From the NCBI GenBank assembly GCA_002197995.1, contig NGZR01000002.1, positions 5,518,001-5,582,000 of the forward strand: a stretch of DNA of 64,000 nucleotides, read 5' to 3'. The stretch comes from Gaeumannomyces sp. JS-464 (lineage: Eukaryota; Ascomycota; Sordariomycetes; Magnaporthales; Magnaporthaceae). The notes under the pieces were generated by a model. The model saw only the letters and a list, made by a program, of their open reading frames with translations, was not told where the DNA came from and ran no database searches. Of this stretch, positions 1 through 11,140 are shown one piece after another; the stretch's first letter is position 1, and every line of letters begins with the position of its first letter. A program made the translations under genes and the position numbers.

Positions 1-254
1 GAGCCACTAGCACAAGAAGCTGGACGTGTCGGCTTTTGGATACACGAATAAACGGCTGTGGTAGGTGTGTGTGTTTGTTCCGATATTTGATGGCAGCTCG
101 TACCCATTTGTGTTCCAACTTCTTATCGCATATTTTGACGCCAGAAAGACGCTCGGAGATCTCGGAGTATGTACGCCACTTCCGTTCTGTGAAGTTGTTG
201 ATTCGGCAGTACTATGAAGTTCTGGTGTTAATTTTAGGGAAACTACCAAGGGGT

Positions 255-554
255 CTAATCGTTGGTGGAACTTACGTCTTCTGCCGTTTTCCCATCGTCG
301 TCTCTGATCCTGGGATCTGCGTGATGTTTGAGGAGAAGTCTGACGATGCGCTTGCGATTAAATAGCGCGGCGAGCATCAGCGCCGTGGTCCCGTCCGACG
401 CCCGGGCCCTAGTGAGCTCTCTATCGGCCAGCAGTCGGTCGATCTCTCCGACCCGGTTGCCGATCACCGCTTCGTGCAGTGGATGAAGGCCAAGCTCGCG
501 GGCTCGTTGAGCCCGCCAACCTTCCTCAACAGCTGCAGCCGGCGGTTCGGCCAT
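255..554 (-). CDS. small ankyrin-repeat protein
   Basis: Single-exon 99-residue protein read from ATG at 554 to the stop at 255. Residues about 20-90 form two to three ankyrin units: an LHPLHEAVIGN helix-turn-helix start, then DGTTALMLAALFNRKRIVRLLL with the usual TALMLAA consensus, then a DDDGKTAED loop typical of the start of a further repeat. Ankyrin repeats bind protein partners; no catalytic domain is visible, so the partner and role are unknown. It resembles the short Yar1-like ankyrin proteins of fungi in length and layout, but I cannot claim orthology. It lies downstream of eS19 on the same strand, about 850 bp away. The protein could be longer if an unseen intron joins further sequence before position 255. 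Confidence 0.6.
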   Translation of the reverse strand: MAEPPAAAVEEGWRAQRARELGLHPLHEAVIGNRVGEIDRLLADRELTRARASDGTTALMLAALFNRKRIVRLLLKHHADPRIRDDDGKTAEDVSSTND

Positions 555-1402
555 GGCTCGGATGATATATGTTCATGGAAAGCCAAGTTCGCGATTGAAA
601 ACAACAACGGGTAGAGGATAACGGGAATGATGCCGGGAAAAGAAAAATAGTGACTGATCAGATAAATATGCGATCGGCGGCGAGGATAACTGACTTAACG
701 GCGATGAAAGGTATAGGCTTGAGGGTTGAAGGGCGGAAAGAGTAAAAGAGTGAAGAGTCACAATAAATTGCTCGGGGAAAAGGAAGTGATTCCGAATTAG
801 GAAGCGACACGCCCTGGGGCTGTAACGGGAAGGAGCGACGGAGGCACCCAAGAGTAGGTGGGGGTATGCTGGTGAGCGAATGATCAACTTTGTGTGATGG
901 TAGAAGGCTGATAGGATGGAAGGCAGGGCTGAGAATCGTGCTAGTTGACGCGGCGCGCAGTCGTTGTCCAGCCACGGTGGTGGGATGTAAGAAGTCGCGG
1001 AGACTGCAGGTACAGTATCGACGCGATGGAAGGATGGAGCTCAGAGTGAAGTGGGATGGAAACTCCTTGCCCACCCGGGTTAGAGATGGAAAGGCCTGTG
1101 TGCCCGCCCGGTAGAGAAGCGCTGCCACTGAAGACACAGCGTGATTCTATGTCAAGTATCACTTGGAGAGTGCCAGGCAGAGTCAACTGCATGCTTTTTC
1201 TAAATCGTGGCAAGGCCGCTTCAGAGTCGGCAAGCATACGCTGGCCGCCGCAGCTGGGATTAGGCGAGGCGAAAAGGAATAACGATTTGTTCATGCCATA
1301 TGAGAACCCCCATTTTGAGACGCCGTGAACCCTATCATGCCAGAAACGTAGACCCGTATTTGCCCAACCCAAGAAAATAACGATGAAGACGAAGACGCAA
1401 AT
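555..1402. other. intergenic, no gene seen
   Basis: Lies between the start of the ankyrin gene and the 3' end of the eS19 gene. The open frames on both strands are short and share no recognisable motif. It should hold the ankyrin promoter and the eS19 terminator. Confidence 0.5.
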
Positions 1403-2399
1403 TTACTCCTCATCCTCCTCCTCCTCCTCGGCCTCAGCCACGGTCATGGCGATACCTGTGGGCAGACGTTAGCGATATGACGGGGACTGGGGATCTTTTC
1501 TTGGAGAACAAGACAGAACAAGGAGGGGAACGTACGGTCCAGATCACGCTGGCCAGCCTGGGTGATGCGGCGGCCACCCTTCTCCTCGTCCTGCTCAACG
1601 ATGCCGATCTTCTCCAGCGACTGCATGATCTTGCGGTCGACGCTGCCCGAGGCATCAACGTGGTGTGAGGGGCGGCTGCCGCGGTTCTTGGCAGTGCCGT
1701 GGACCTTGCGGAGGCGGCCAATACCAACGGTCTTGCGGAGGTAGACGTGGCGGGCGACCGAGGCGGCACGGACGTAGAACCAGTCAATGTCCTGGGGAGG
1801 CATCTCCTTGGCAGGGCCGGTCTTGACGGTGTCGACCCAACCTGGGTGTCGCGGGTAGCGAAGCATGTCAGCACAAGTCGCGTCGCCCAGGAGATTGCCA
1901 GACAGCCTAGCCGGAGTGGCTGTAGTGGAAGGGGGTTATTTACCGGGAATGGGCAGCTTGCCCTGGCGCTTCAGGAAGGCAGCATAGGCCTTGATGAACT
2001 TGTGCGCCTGTACGCAGAAACAAAGACCAGCATATTAGCAAGATTCCGTCGTCAGAAGTCTTTCGACTCCCTCACGCCTGCTCCCAAATGCTTTTTTTTC
2101 TTGCTTTTTTCTTTCTTTCTTTCTTTCTGCGATGCCGCTGAGTGGTCATCTCCTGTGCGCCCTCATCCTCGCTCCGTCCCCCGCTGCCACCGGCTACCGG
2201 CGATTGGTTGCTGCTGCTAGACAGCCCGCATCGTGTTCTCAACGGCGGTGGCAAGCGGTCGGTGCCGTGGGGAAGGAGGCGGAGGATGTCGAGTCGCAAG
2301 GTCCGACGATGTCGAGGCGCATTTTTTCGTATCGCGACTGGCTCAAGGGAGATCAGAATGACCTACATCAACGTCGCGAACAGAGACTCCGCCAGGCAT
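1403..2399 (-). CDS. rps19: 40S ribosomal protein S19 (eS19)
   Basis: Structural protein of the small cytosolic ribosomal subunit. Four coding exons on the minus strand: 2399-2367 (MPGGVSVRDVD), 2007-1944 (AHKFIKAYAAFLKRQGKLPIPG), 1841-1536 and 1455-1403, giving 151 residues, the normal eS19 size. All three introns have GT..AG ends (359, 102 and 80 bp). Diagnostic eS19 stretches are GWVDTVKTGPAKEMPPQD, WFYVRAASVARHVYLRK, HHVDASGSVDRKIMQSLEK and GGRRITQAGQRDLDR, followed by an acidic Glu-rich tail. The 11-codon first exon was placed from the conserved N-terminus and a perfect donor (GAT/gtaggt). It is divergent from the acyl-CoA synthetase gene. A long first intron near the start codon is usual for fungal ribosomal protein genes and may contribute to expression. 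Confidence 0.95.
2111..2128. repeat. (CTTT)n microsatellite
   Basis: About four and a half CTTT units preceded by a T-rich stretch, inside intron 1 of the eS19 gene (a purine-rich tract on the transcribed sense strand). It is not coding. Confidence 0.8.
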
Positions 2400-3574
2400 T
2401 TTTGCGGTGGTTTCGGGGTTGAAGGAGAGATGGAGGAGATGTCGTTGGCTTGACGCTGGGCGGCGGATGTTGTCTGACCGGGTGCAAGTCAAAAGTAGCC
2501 TCGCCTTTTTTTTCTTCGCTCAATTTGAGGGGTCGAGGTTGAGATGCACCATTGACCCCTGCCTGCACTTTTCTCCAGCCTTAGGGTTGTGACCCTGAGT
2601 GGCGCAGCAGGAATTGGTGTGCCTCAGGTGGCTTGTTGGTTACCTAAGCCAGAGCGTCGGGGCATCTGGCAAATGGGGTCGGATGGTTGGAGCCGACAAG
2701 GTTCGAGCCGCGCAGCCACAAGTTGGTTGGCTCGCCACATCTACCTAGAGCCAGAACTTGGCGAACAGGGGACATTCAAGCCGCGGCAAACTTGCATTGT
2801 TTCTAGCATGGCCCGCAGCAATGCAGACCGATTTTTGGCCCCCGGCGGCAGAGCACGACGGGGAGCGACACCCTGAGGACACTCGCCGACACTTGCGGTG
2901 TAATGTTGATGCCAGTGATCGACGGTTGGCCTCTCCTGGGCCGAGGTTCAAGGTTTAAATACCTGTCGTTTTAAGAGTTCCTGCGTCAAAAGCCGCTGCC
3001 ACCACCAGCTGTGCCCAGGCAGTTTGCGGGAGATTGAATGCCCAGGTGGATTCGCCGATTCAATGCCCATTGAGGAATTTCTCCCCCAGATTGCGATGCC
3101 CCAGCCAACCCCGACATGCCGACGCTTTTACCCGACCCCAGAGGCCCAGGGGCCGGCAGCTCGGGTAAGTCTGGGCCCCCGCTTGCCGCGAATGTCGCAT
3201 TCATGTTCCCCTTGGTCTCGCCAACCTCTTGGGTCGGAGGAGAGTAGGAGGCTCTTTATAGACTTCAGACGACGCGCCTTTAATACCAGCCGGGGTACTC
3301 AATTCTTCCTCTGCTGCCTGCTTGCTTGCGTGCTTTGATAACTGTATTGCCGGGGCATTTTCACTTCTCTCGTGTTCTACTGTTTACGCATTGTAATCCT
3401 GTCGATCCGGTCTTGGGGCACCAATTGTAGAGCAGAAAGGCAAGCCTCAACTCCACCAGGCGCTTCCATCGTCGTGTCTGCACCTCGCAGGACAAAACAA
3501 GCCACCTTCTTTCTTGAGCAGGTTGCCCACACCCGCGCCGTCACGGGTACGCCGGCGCCGACACAAGAAACACG
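2400..3574. promoter_or_regulatory. shared divergent promoter region eS19 / FAT1-like
   Basis: 1.2 kb between two divergent start codons. No coding sequence is supported. It must hold both promoters and 5' UTRs. TTTAAATA occurs near 2955, and C/T-rich stretches precede the FAT1-like start. No specific factor site can be assigned with confidence. Confidence 0.5.
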
Positions 3575-5729
3575 ATGGCTCTCAGTATGGAACCTTCCCC
3601 AGCCTCCCCAATCCGCACGAATATGTTGGTTGACCCGTACACTTCGCCCCAGATGCTGCTGCCGCCGCGGGCGTCGCCGCAACCACGGCTGGCCTCGCCT
3701 ATCTGGATGCCAAGTTTCACATCCGCAAAGACCTCAGCGTGATCCTTGGCCGTCGGAGGCAGGTCAAATACCTCGAGCAGGCCCGTAAGTGCTTGCCCTG
3801 AGGATGCACACGCATGCAAGGATCTATCTTCAACAGCCGGTTAACAAACTCTCATATCTGCTTCTCGACATTTGTGCGCACTAGTCAAGGCAGATCGGCT
3901 TTCACCCTACTACCTGATCGAGGAGGTCGTCAGGCAGAAGCCCGATGACGAGGCCATCTGGTCCCGGGAGGGCTGCTACACGTGGAAGGCATTCTACGAC
4001 CGCGTCAACCAGTTCGCCCAGTGGTTCCTGGCGCAGGGCGTCAAGCAGCAGGACCTGGTCGCCATCTTCATGGGCAACTCGCCCGAGTTTGTCATGGTCT
4101 GGGCCGCCCTCATCTCCATCGGCGCGGCGCCGGCCATGATCAACCACAACCTGGCGTCCAAGCCGTTGGTGCACTGCCTCAAGCTCAGCACCGCCAAGCT
4201 GATGCTGCTGGACGTCGCGCCGGCCACCGAGAAGAACATTACCGACATCCAGCCCGAGCTGGATGCCATGGGGATGCGCGTCGCGAGGCTGGACGACGTG
4301 CGCGCCGACGTCTTCGCCTCGGAGCCCATCAGGCCCGGCGACGAGCACCGCGCCGGCGCCAAGCCCAACTGGGCCTTTGGGCTGTTCTACACGAGCGGCA
4401 CGACGGGCCTGCCCAAGGCCTGCGTGTTCCCCGTGGCGGCCGCCTTCTCGAACGGGGTCGGGTCCATGGCGGGCATGAACCACGTCGACCGGCCGGGCGA
4501 GCGCTACTACGACTGCATGCCCTACTACCACGGCACGGGCGGCATCAGCATGATGACGCAGATCATGAACGGCACGACCGTGTGCGTGGCGCCCAAGTTC
4601 AGCGTCTCGCGCTTCTGGGACGAGGTGCGCGAGTCCCGGGCCACGTACTTTGTCTACGTCGGCGAGACGCTGCGCTACCTGCTGGCCGCGCCCGAGTCGC
4701 CGCGCGACAGGGACCACAGCGTGCACACCATCTACGGCAACGGCCTGCGGCCCGACGTGTGGAAGCGGTTCCGCGACCGGTTCGGCATCGAGCGCATCTT
4801 TGAGTTCTTCAACAGCACCGAGGGCATGTTCCCGCTCGACAACCCCTGCCGCGGCGACTTCCTCGCCCACTCGGTCGGCCACCACGGCCTGATCAACCGC
4901 TGGAGGTACCACAACGCATACGTGCCCGTCGCCATCGACACCGAGACGGGCGAGATCGCGAGGCACCCCAAGACCGGGTTCGCGTACCGCGTGCCTTATG
5001 AGGAAGGGGGCGAGATCCTCATCCGGATCCCGGGGGAGAGGCCGTTTGGCGGCTACTTCAACAACCCCGAGGCGACCGAGAAGAAATACGTCCGGGATGT
5101 GTTTGTGAAGGGAGACTGCTTTTTCCGCACCGGCGATGCGCTGCGGCGCGATCCGGACGGGAGGTGGTTCTTTATGGATCGGTAAGCTTTTCTTTTTTTT
5201 TTTTTTTTCTCCTCGGGTTATCTTTGCTTCCTTCCGTAAAATTGTTTCTGGTTTGCTGATCTGTGAATGTCTGGATTTGCCTTGCAGCCTTGGCGACACC
5301 TTCCGCTGGAAGGGCGAGAACGTGTCGACGGCCGAGGTCGGCGAGGTGCTAGGCAAGTTCCCCGGCGTCGTCGAGGCCAACGTGTACGGCGTGCAGCTCC
5401 CCGGGCACGACGGCCGGGCCGGGGCGGCGGCGATCTACGTGGAGCCGGAGAAGCGGGCGTCGTTCGACTACGCGGGCCTCCTGGCGCACGCGCGGCAGCA
5501 CCTGCCCAAGTACGCGGTGCCCCTCTTCCTGCGGCACATCGCCGTCATCTCGGCGTCGCACAACAACAAGCAGAACAAGATGCCGCTCAAGCAGGAGGGC
5601 GTCGACCCGGACAAGGTCAAGGCCGGGGACGAGATCTGGTGGATCGAGGGCCTGGGCAAGGGCAAGACCTACGTGCCCTTCACCCGGGAGGACTGGAGCT
5701 CGTTAAACTCCGGCAAGGCAAAGCTCTGA
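3575..5729 (+). CDS. very-long-chain acyl-CoA synthetase / fatty acid transporter (FAT1/CefD1-like)
   Basis: Activates fatty acids to acyl-CoA using ATP; the family acts at peroxisomes, ER or plasma membrane. Four exons: 3575-3584, 3653-3784, 3885-5181, 5288-5729, giving 626 residues, the usual size. The first exon has only 10 bases (ATG GCT CTC A); joining it to 3653 gives MALNAAAAAG, a hydrophobic alanine-rich start followed by AYLDAKFHIRKDL. The AMP-binding P-loop YTSGTTGLPKA lies at about residues 216-226. Later family motifs include YYHGTGGISM, FFNSTEG, FFRTGD and, after the last intron, GDTFRWKGENVSTAEVGEVL, the FATP/VLACS signature. The C-terminal NKQNKMPLKQEG is also typical. The frame is intact. 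It could be the FAT1 or the related CefD1/Fat2 branch; I cannot separate these here. Confidence 0.9.
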
Positions 5730-6552
5730 GTTGGTGGTGTGCCTTTGTATCCGTTTTTTCCAGGCGCGGGAAATCGCATCGGTGTACGGAAGAGTGGCAG
5801 GGTTGTGAGAAACGAGGTGCTGTAGATCTTGGTACAAAGACAATTCCATATGTATAAAAGATAGCATGTTTATTTAAATCCAAAAAGCATAGAGAACCTT
5901 ATTGAGCCCGGAAATATCATCTGAACCCAGCAGCATCCAGTGAATTGTGCATTTTGGCTTTGATAACGTGCGCGGTTCCAGCTAAGGTCTGGCTGCTTGG
6001 GTTTGGGAATGGATGAGGGTGTTATTTTTCGTCCACCAATACAAAAAACTTGCAGGAAATGTTGACGCTCGTGATCTCCGCACCCTGGCACATTCTGTCT
6101 CATGCATGAACCGATAGATGCATCCGGATCCTTCCCCGCACCAACTCTGGGTTTGGCCTACACTATGCCAGGTGTCTGGATAGTTACGTTAAGATGTCTT
6201 GAAAGACCAGAAATCTCTCAAGGATGATTATTTACTTTGCTTTCTTTCGAAAACGATCAGTGTTGTCCAGTATAAAACCAGGGCCGCTTTGTTGGTTTGG
6301 CGCCTGCACTGGCCCTCCGTTGCTCCGGGGCCGCAGTGGCCAAGTTTCCCTGATTTTCATCTCCGGCCTTTTCTCTGGCCCTTTTTTCAGACCTGGAAAG
6401 AATAGAGTCACTGGGTTTTTGGTTTATCTCATCCCTCGACCACCAAACCCCGGAAGGCATTCGCGCAGCGGGCGGCGCGGCGAACGGTAAAGGCGACAAG
6501 CCCGGCATTATTTCAAAGAATCCATCCTACCTTTGTTATACCCGTCACAAAT
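5730..6552. other. intergenic, no gene seen
   Basis: FAT1-like 3' flank and promoter of the M20 hydrolase. Open frames here are short and show no motif. Confidence 0.5.
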
Positions 6553-8291
6553 ATGTTACGTTTAGCTCTCGCCATGGCGCGGCCCGTCCCGCGCAGGACC
6601 GCAATATCCGGCTTCCTGGCGTGCGCACGCCAGCTCCACGCCTCACAATGGCTGCAAGGGGTCCGGACGGTCGACATGACCGAGGAAGATCTCGGCGCGC
6701 TCAAGGTGAACCAAGAGCGGCTGATGAAGACGCTCCATGAAACATGCGCGTGGGGAACGGGCAAACGATGGGGAAGGCAAGTCAAGCTCTATAAATTTCC
6801 AGGTAGCCTTGGATGCGCGAGACGATACCACTAGCCTTGGCTGTAAAATGGAATCGACCAGCTGAGACAAAAGCAACAAAAACACGGATCCAGTGGCCCA
6901 AACGAGACGGGCATGTCCCGACTGGCGCTATCAGACGCTGACAAGCAGGCGCGGGACTGGTTCGCCGAGACGACGGCGGGGCTGGGCTGCACGCTGACGG
7001 TCGACGCCATGGGCAACATGTTTGCCGTCAGGCCGGGCCGCCGGCGCGGTCAGCCGTCACCGTCGTCGCCACCGCCGCCGCCGCCCACCTTTGCCGGGTC
7101 GCATCTCGACACGCAGCCGAGCGGGGGCCGGTACGACGGGATCTTGGGCGTGCTGGCCGGCGTGGAGATGCTGCGCGTCCTGGACGAGCGCGGCATCGAG
7201 ACCGAGCACCCGGTCGGGGTCGTCAACTGGACCAACGAAGAAGGCGCGAGGTTCCCGGTTAGCATGGTCGCGTCAGGGGTCTGGGCCGGCCAGGTCGGGC
7301 TGGAGCACGCGCACGGTCTACGCGAAGTCGGCGGCGGATCCGGCACCATGAGGTCGGAGCTCGAGCGCATCGGGTACCTGGGGACCACGCCGGCCAGCTA
7401 CGAGTCGGTGCCCATGGGTGCGCACTTCGAATTACACATCGAGCAAGGGCCGATCCTGGAGGCCAACAAGCAGAAGATCGGGGTGGTGCAGGGGGTGCAG
7501 GCCTACAGGTGGTTCACGGTTGAGGTGCAGGGGAGAGGTGCGTCTGCCAGGAAATCCGAAATCCCCAGATGGCAGGTCCTGTTTTTGAACCGACGTATTG
7601 ACGCCTTAACTACCTAACTACATGCACACAAAACAGACGCGCACACCGGCACGACACCGCTTTCCAACCGGGCCGACGCCCTCCTGCTGGCGGCGCGCTG
7701 CATCAGCCACTCGCACGTGCTGGCCACGTCGCACGACGCCCTCGCCTCGACGGGGATCCTGACGCTGGAGCCGGGCTCGGTCAACACGATCCCGGGCCGC
7801 GTGCGCTTCAGCCTCGACATCCGGGCCCCCGGCGACGCGACGCTGGACGTGCTCGAGGCGGCCCTCAAGGCCGACTTCGCCTGGCTCGCGGCCGGCGTGG
7901 CGCCCGCGACCAACCCGTCGGCGCTGGCGGGCTCGACGCCCGGCTTGGCGGCGGGGGCGACCGTGTCGTGGCGGACCGACAGCGTGTCCCCCGCGACGGC
8001 GTTCGACGCGGACTGCATCGAGGCGGTGCGGCAGGCGGCGGTGTCGGTGCTGGGCGGCGGCGCGGGCAAGCAGCAGCAGCAGCTGGTGCGCGACATGACG
8101 AGCGGCGCGGGCCACGACACGGTCTACGCGAGCCGGCGGTGCCCGGCCAGCATGATCTTCGTGCCCTGCCGCGGCGGGGTGAGCCACAACCCGGAGGAGT
8201 TCGCGACAGACGAAGACTGCGCGCTCGGGCGGCGGTGCTGCTGGAGAGCGTGCTGCGCTTCGACCGGCTGCGGGCGGCGCGGGAGAGTTGA
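6553..8291 (+). CDS. M20 amidohydrolase, beta-ureidopropionase / N-carbamoyl-L-amino acid hydrolase type
   Basis: Predicted metal-dependent hydrolase of N-carbamoyl compounds, as in pyrimidine or hydantoin breakdown. Exons: 6553-6776, 6894-7537, 7637-8291. Intron 1 has a GC-AG pair (AG/gcaagt..ccag), needed to give WGSGPNETGMSRLALS. Metal-binding features of the family are visible: GSHLD (H145), GGRYDG (D156), NEEG (E190-E191) and HIEQG (H256). The dimerisation part contains GRDAHTGTTPLSNRADALL. The N-terminus is basic and could be a mitochondrial presequence. The last about 20 codons are in another frame: CALG is followed by AAVLLESVLRFDRLRAARES, ending at 8291, only if one base is restored near 8222-8234. 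Read literally, the frame runs on to 8418 with an unrelated Cys/Arg-rich tail. Substrate assignment within the family is tentative. Confidence 0.85.
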
Positions 8292-8515
8292 GATTAAGTC
8301 AACTCAATCTCATATCGGTCTTTTGGTTGGCTGCCTGTATTGGATGAAATCTGCAGGGTCCCGCGTGAGGAGCGGTTGTAAGATGCGGAGTCAATTCCAG
8401 GTTGGCCGCCCGATATAGGAAGCCGAGGCCTCCGCACATGGAATGCATCATCCATCCATCATGCATGGCAAACCCCACGATGCAGATGTTGATTAATAAC
8501 ACGCCTCGTGACGCC

Positions 8516-8559
<44 letters not shown>

Positions 8560-9616
8560 TCATAATCGGATCGGCCGATGTTTGGCTGGCGCGAGTGGTG
8601 TCATGACCTCGTCCCCTGGCCCCCTGGCGTTTTGGTGTCATGATCACCTCCCGCCCACCATCAACCCCCGCCTCTAGCTCCAATTCCGGTTGTCGGAGAC
8701 CCTAAAAACCGAAGCTCCGGCCGGCGCCAGGGCCGGAGTCCCCCGGTTTCAAGAAATTAGCTTTGTTGTGGTGGTGTGCCCACAGCCTATTAGAGGATGG
8801 TGTGGCGGCATAGAACAAAAGAACTTGCATTGTTCCCTGCTCCGATTCTTTAGTCGGGAAAGACTGGCCCAGTCAAAGTCCGCGCAGCTAAGGCTCCATG
8901 GCGCCAAACAACTCCTCTACCGGGAGCACCAGGCAAGCCCATCTTTTTCCTTGTTCTTTCTCCTTTTCTCCTGTCGTCTCCCCACTGTAACAAGTGGCCA
9001 ACACAAGCCACTGGAGTGCTTCCGTCATCATCATGCGGTTGTGCCTGACCATGAACCTGGAAGTCGGTGCCGGACATCGGTCAGCAAAACCAGGTAACAA
9101 CCGAATCAAGAGAATGTTACCTCCTAGATCGCACTCGGATGATGAATGCTACCGTGCTCTACTTGAACGCTTTGTTTGTGCATCTTCGCTCCGGTCCGTG
9201 TACCCCTGCTGCTCCGTCATTGAGTGAAAAGAGCGAAAAAGGAGTGCAGGACGGCGTGACAACACAGCAGTCAAGCGCGCACAACGAATTACCCGAACCT
9301 AGGTGCTTATCAACGCTGTCGCATCAAGGCCCGCACACGTTGGGCCGGTTTGTTTCCGAAGCTAGCACAAGCTCATATCCGAAAGAAAACGGGAGAAGAT
9401 CGGAAGGTCCGGAACGTCGGTCAGGACCAGTGAACAAAAAGCTGCCACGGCCCTCACACCCCTTTACCTATATTTTTTTCCCGCCCAGATCGCGACATCT
9501 TGGCTGCGTCGCTTTTGAGTGCACACATTGGCTGAACATCGCATATCCCACACTTGGCGAGTCAAGGAGAGTCACGAAGCAAGAGGCAAGGCACTACCTT
9601 GTCGGGTCGCAATCCA
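8292..9616. other. intergenic with a long poly(A) run
   Basis: Separates the M20 hydrolase from the methyltransferase gene. Apart from the A40 tract listed separately and C/T-rich stretches near 8940-8985, I see nothing. Open frames here are short and low-complexity. Confidence 0.5.
8517..8556 (+). repeat. A40 homopolymer
   Basis: Forty consecutive A residues, by far the longest homopolymer in the window, 225 bp after the M20 stop and preceded by GTGACGCCC. It may be a simple repeat or the tail of an inserted retroposed copy; no recognisable element body or clear target-site duplication is visible. Confidence 0.9.
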
Positions 9617-11140
9617 ATGGCAGCGGTAACAACATCGCCGGCACCGCCGACCGCTCCGGCGGGCAGGGCTGCGGCTCAGGGCCCGATCGCGCGCGACAGC
9701 ACTTCCTCAGGCACATCCAACGAAGCACTAGACTTCGACGAGAAGCAAGGCGGCGTGAAGCAACAGAAGCGCAGGAGCTTGTTCCGCCCGCGGAAGCCCA
9801 CCTCCACCACCGCCGCCGCCGCTGCAAAAGGCGGCGAGCCAGCGCCAGCCTCTAGCTCGGACGGCGGCACGCCCAGGCCGAAGCGTGCAAGCCAGCCTTC
9901 CCTAGCAACATCAGCGGGCCTAAGGGACACGTCGGCATCGACGAGCCGGGCCAAGACATTCTGGCGGGCGGCGCGCGAGCTGTACAAGCTGGACGAGGCT
10001 CAGGTGGACGCCTTTATGGACTCGTACGTTATATACGGCCTCGATTGGTCCGACGAGGACGCGATGCGCCGCGCCCTAGGCTCGGACTTCCAGCGCCGCG
10101 TCGGCGACTGCCTGCGGGCCTATTACGGCGTGCTCAACCACCTGTGTGCCCTGGGCGATGTCGAGAAGATGTACATACCGCCCCTGATGGACCTGGCGCT
10201 ATCGGTGCGGGGGAACCAACTCGCGTACGAGGAGTCCATTGCGAGGGATTTGGGCCTCAAATCGGGCGACCGCGTGCTTGACCTCGGCTGTGGGCGTGGG
10301 CGCGTTGCCGCCCACATGGCGACCCTGGTGCCGGGTGTGTGCGTAACGGGGCTCAACATCGACCCGGACCAGCTCGCACAGGCGCGGGCCTTCAACGTGG
10401 CGGAGCTGAAGCTACCCAACGACTTCGTCGAGCGCGACTTCAACGATTTGCCCCTGCCTTTCGCCGATAATTCCATGGACGCCTTTTACCAGATCCAGGC
10501 GCTTAGCCTGTGCCGCAACCATGGGCGTCTGTTCGCTGAGCTGCACCGGGTGCTGCGACCAGGGGCGCGCCTGTCGATCCTCGACTGGGTCAGCCTGCCG
10601 GCCTACGACCCGGCGGACCCGGAGCACGCCGAGCTAATGCGGCGCGTCAAGCCGCTGATCGGGGCCGTGGGCACGCCGACGCCGGCCAGCCTGGAGGCGG
10701 CACTGCGTGGGGCCGGGTTCGAGGTGGTGCGCTCAGACAACGCAAGCGTCGACGGCCTGCAGGCGCCGCTCATCGACAAGGTCGACGTGTACTTTAGGTC
10801 GCTGCGCATGCTGGTCCTGGGTCTCGTCCGGGCCAAGGTGCTGCCGCCGCACCTCAAGAGGCTGATAAACCGGCTGTGCCTCGACGGGCAGGCTTTTGTC
10901 GAGATGGACAAGCGGCACCTGGCCACGACGAGCTATCGCATCATTGCGCAGAAACCTGCAGCGTCAGCAACTGCAGCAACACCAACTGCAGTAACAACAA
11001 CTGCAGAACCAGCTGCTGCAGCACCAACTGCAGCAACATCTGCAGAACCAACTGCAGCAGCACCAACAATGCCAACTCCAACAGCACACCATGGAGGGAA
11101 TACAAGGGCGGTGAGCTGCTTAGCCGAGGCCGAAAACTAG
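9617..11140 (+). CDS. Erg6-related (sterol 24-C-methyltransferase-like) SAM-dependent methyltransferase
   Basis: Single-exon 507-residue protein; the first in-frame ATG is at 9617 (AATCCAATGG context). Residues 1-115 are disordered and rich in Ala, Ser, Thr, Pro and basic residues. The catalytic class I methyltransferase domain follows: motif I VLDLGCGRGRVAAHMA from residue 220, then GLNIDPDQLAQAR, FVERDFNDLPLPF and an FAELHRVLRPGARLSILDW motif, the order seen in sterol methyltransferases. The C-terminal segment DKVDVYFRSLRMLVLGLVRAKVLPP also resembles that family. The N-terminal sterol-binding YEYGW-type motif of Erg6 is not visible, so this is probably a paralogue with a sterol-, lipid- or natural-product substrate rather than the essential Erg6. 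The C-terminus ends in a 60-residue Ala/Thr/Pro tail encoded by imperfect CAG/ACA repeats. Confidence 0.8.
   Translation: MAAVTTSPAPPTAPAGRAAAQGPIARDSTSSGTSNEALDFDEKQGGVKQQKRRSLFRPRKPTSTTAAAAAKGGEPAPASSSDGGTPRPKRASQPSLATSAGLRDTSASTSRAKTFWRAARELYKLDEAQVDAFMDSYVIYGLDWSDEDAMRRALGSDFQRRVGDCLRAYYGVLNHLCALGDVEKMYIPPLMDLALSVRGNQLAYEESIARDLGLKSGDRVLDLGCGRGRVAAHMATLVPGVCVTGLNIDPDQLAQARAFNVAELKLPNDFVERDFNDLPLPFADNSMDAFYQIQALSLCRNHGRLFAELHRVLRPGARLSILDWVSLPAYDPADPEHAELMRRVKPLIGAVGTPTPASLEAALRGAGFEVVRSDNASVDGLQAPLIDKVDVYFRSLRMLVLGLVRAKVLPPHLKRLINRLCLDGQAFVEMDKRHLATTSYRIIAQKPAASATAATPTAVTTTAEPAAAAPTAATSAEPTAAAPTMPTPTAHHGGNTRAVSCLAEAEN
10967..11086 (+). repeat. imperfect CTGCAGCAACACCAA-type repeat in coding sequence
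   Basis: Degenerate repeats around GCAACTGCAGCAACACCAACTGCAG encode the Ala/Thr/Pro/Glu tail of the methyltransferase. Copies differ by single substitutions, so it is a partly decayed minisatellite. Such tracts vary in length between strains. Confidence 0.75.

Noticed and set aside
3902..5380. 492-codon minus-strand open frame opposite the FAT1-like gene
   Set aside because: Shadow of G/C third-position bias: it lies exactly over the acyl-CoA synthetase, crosses its intron and has no motif.
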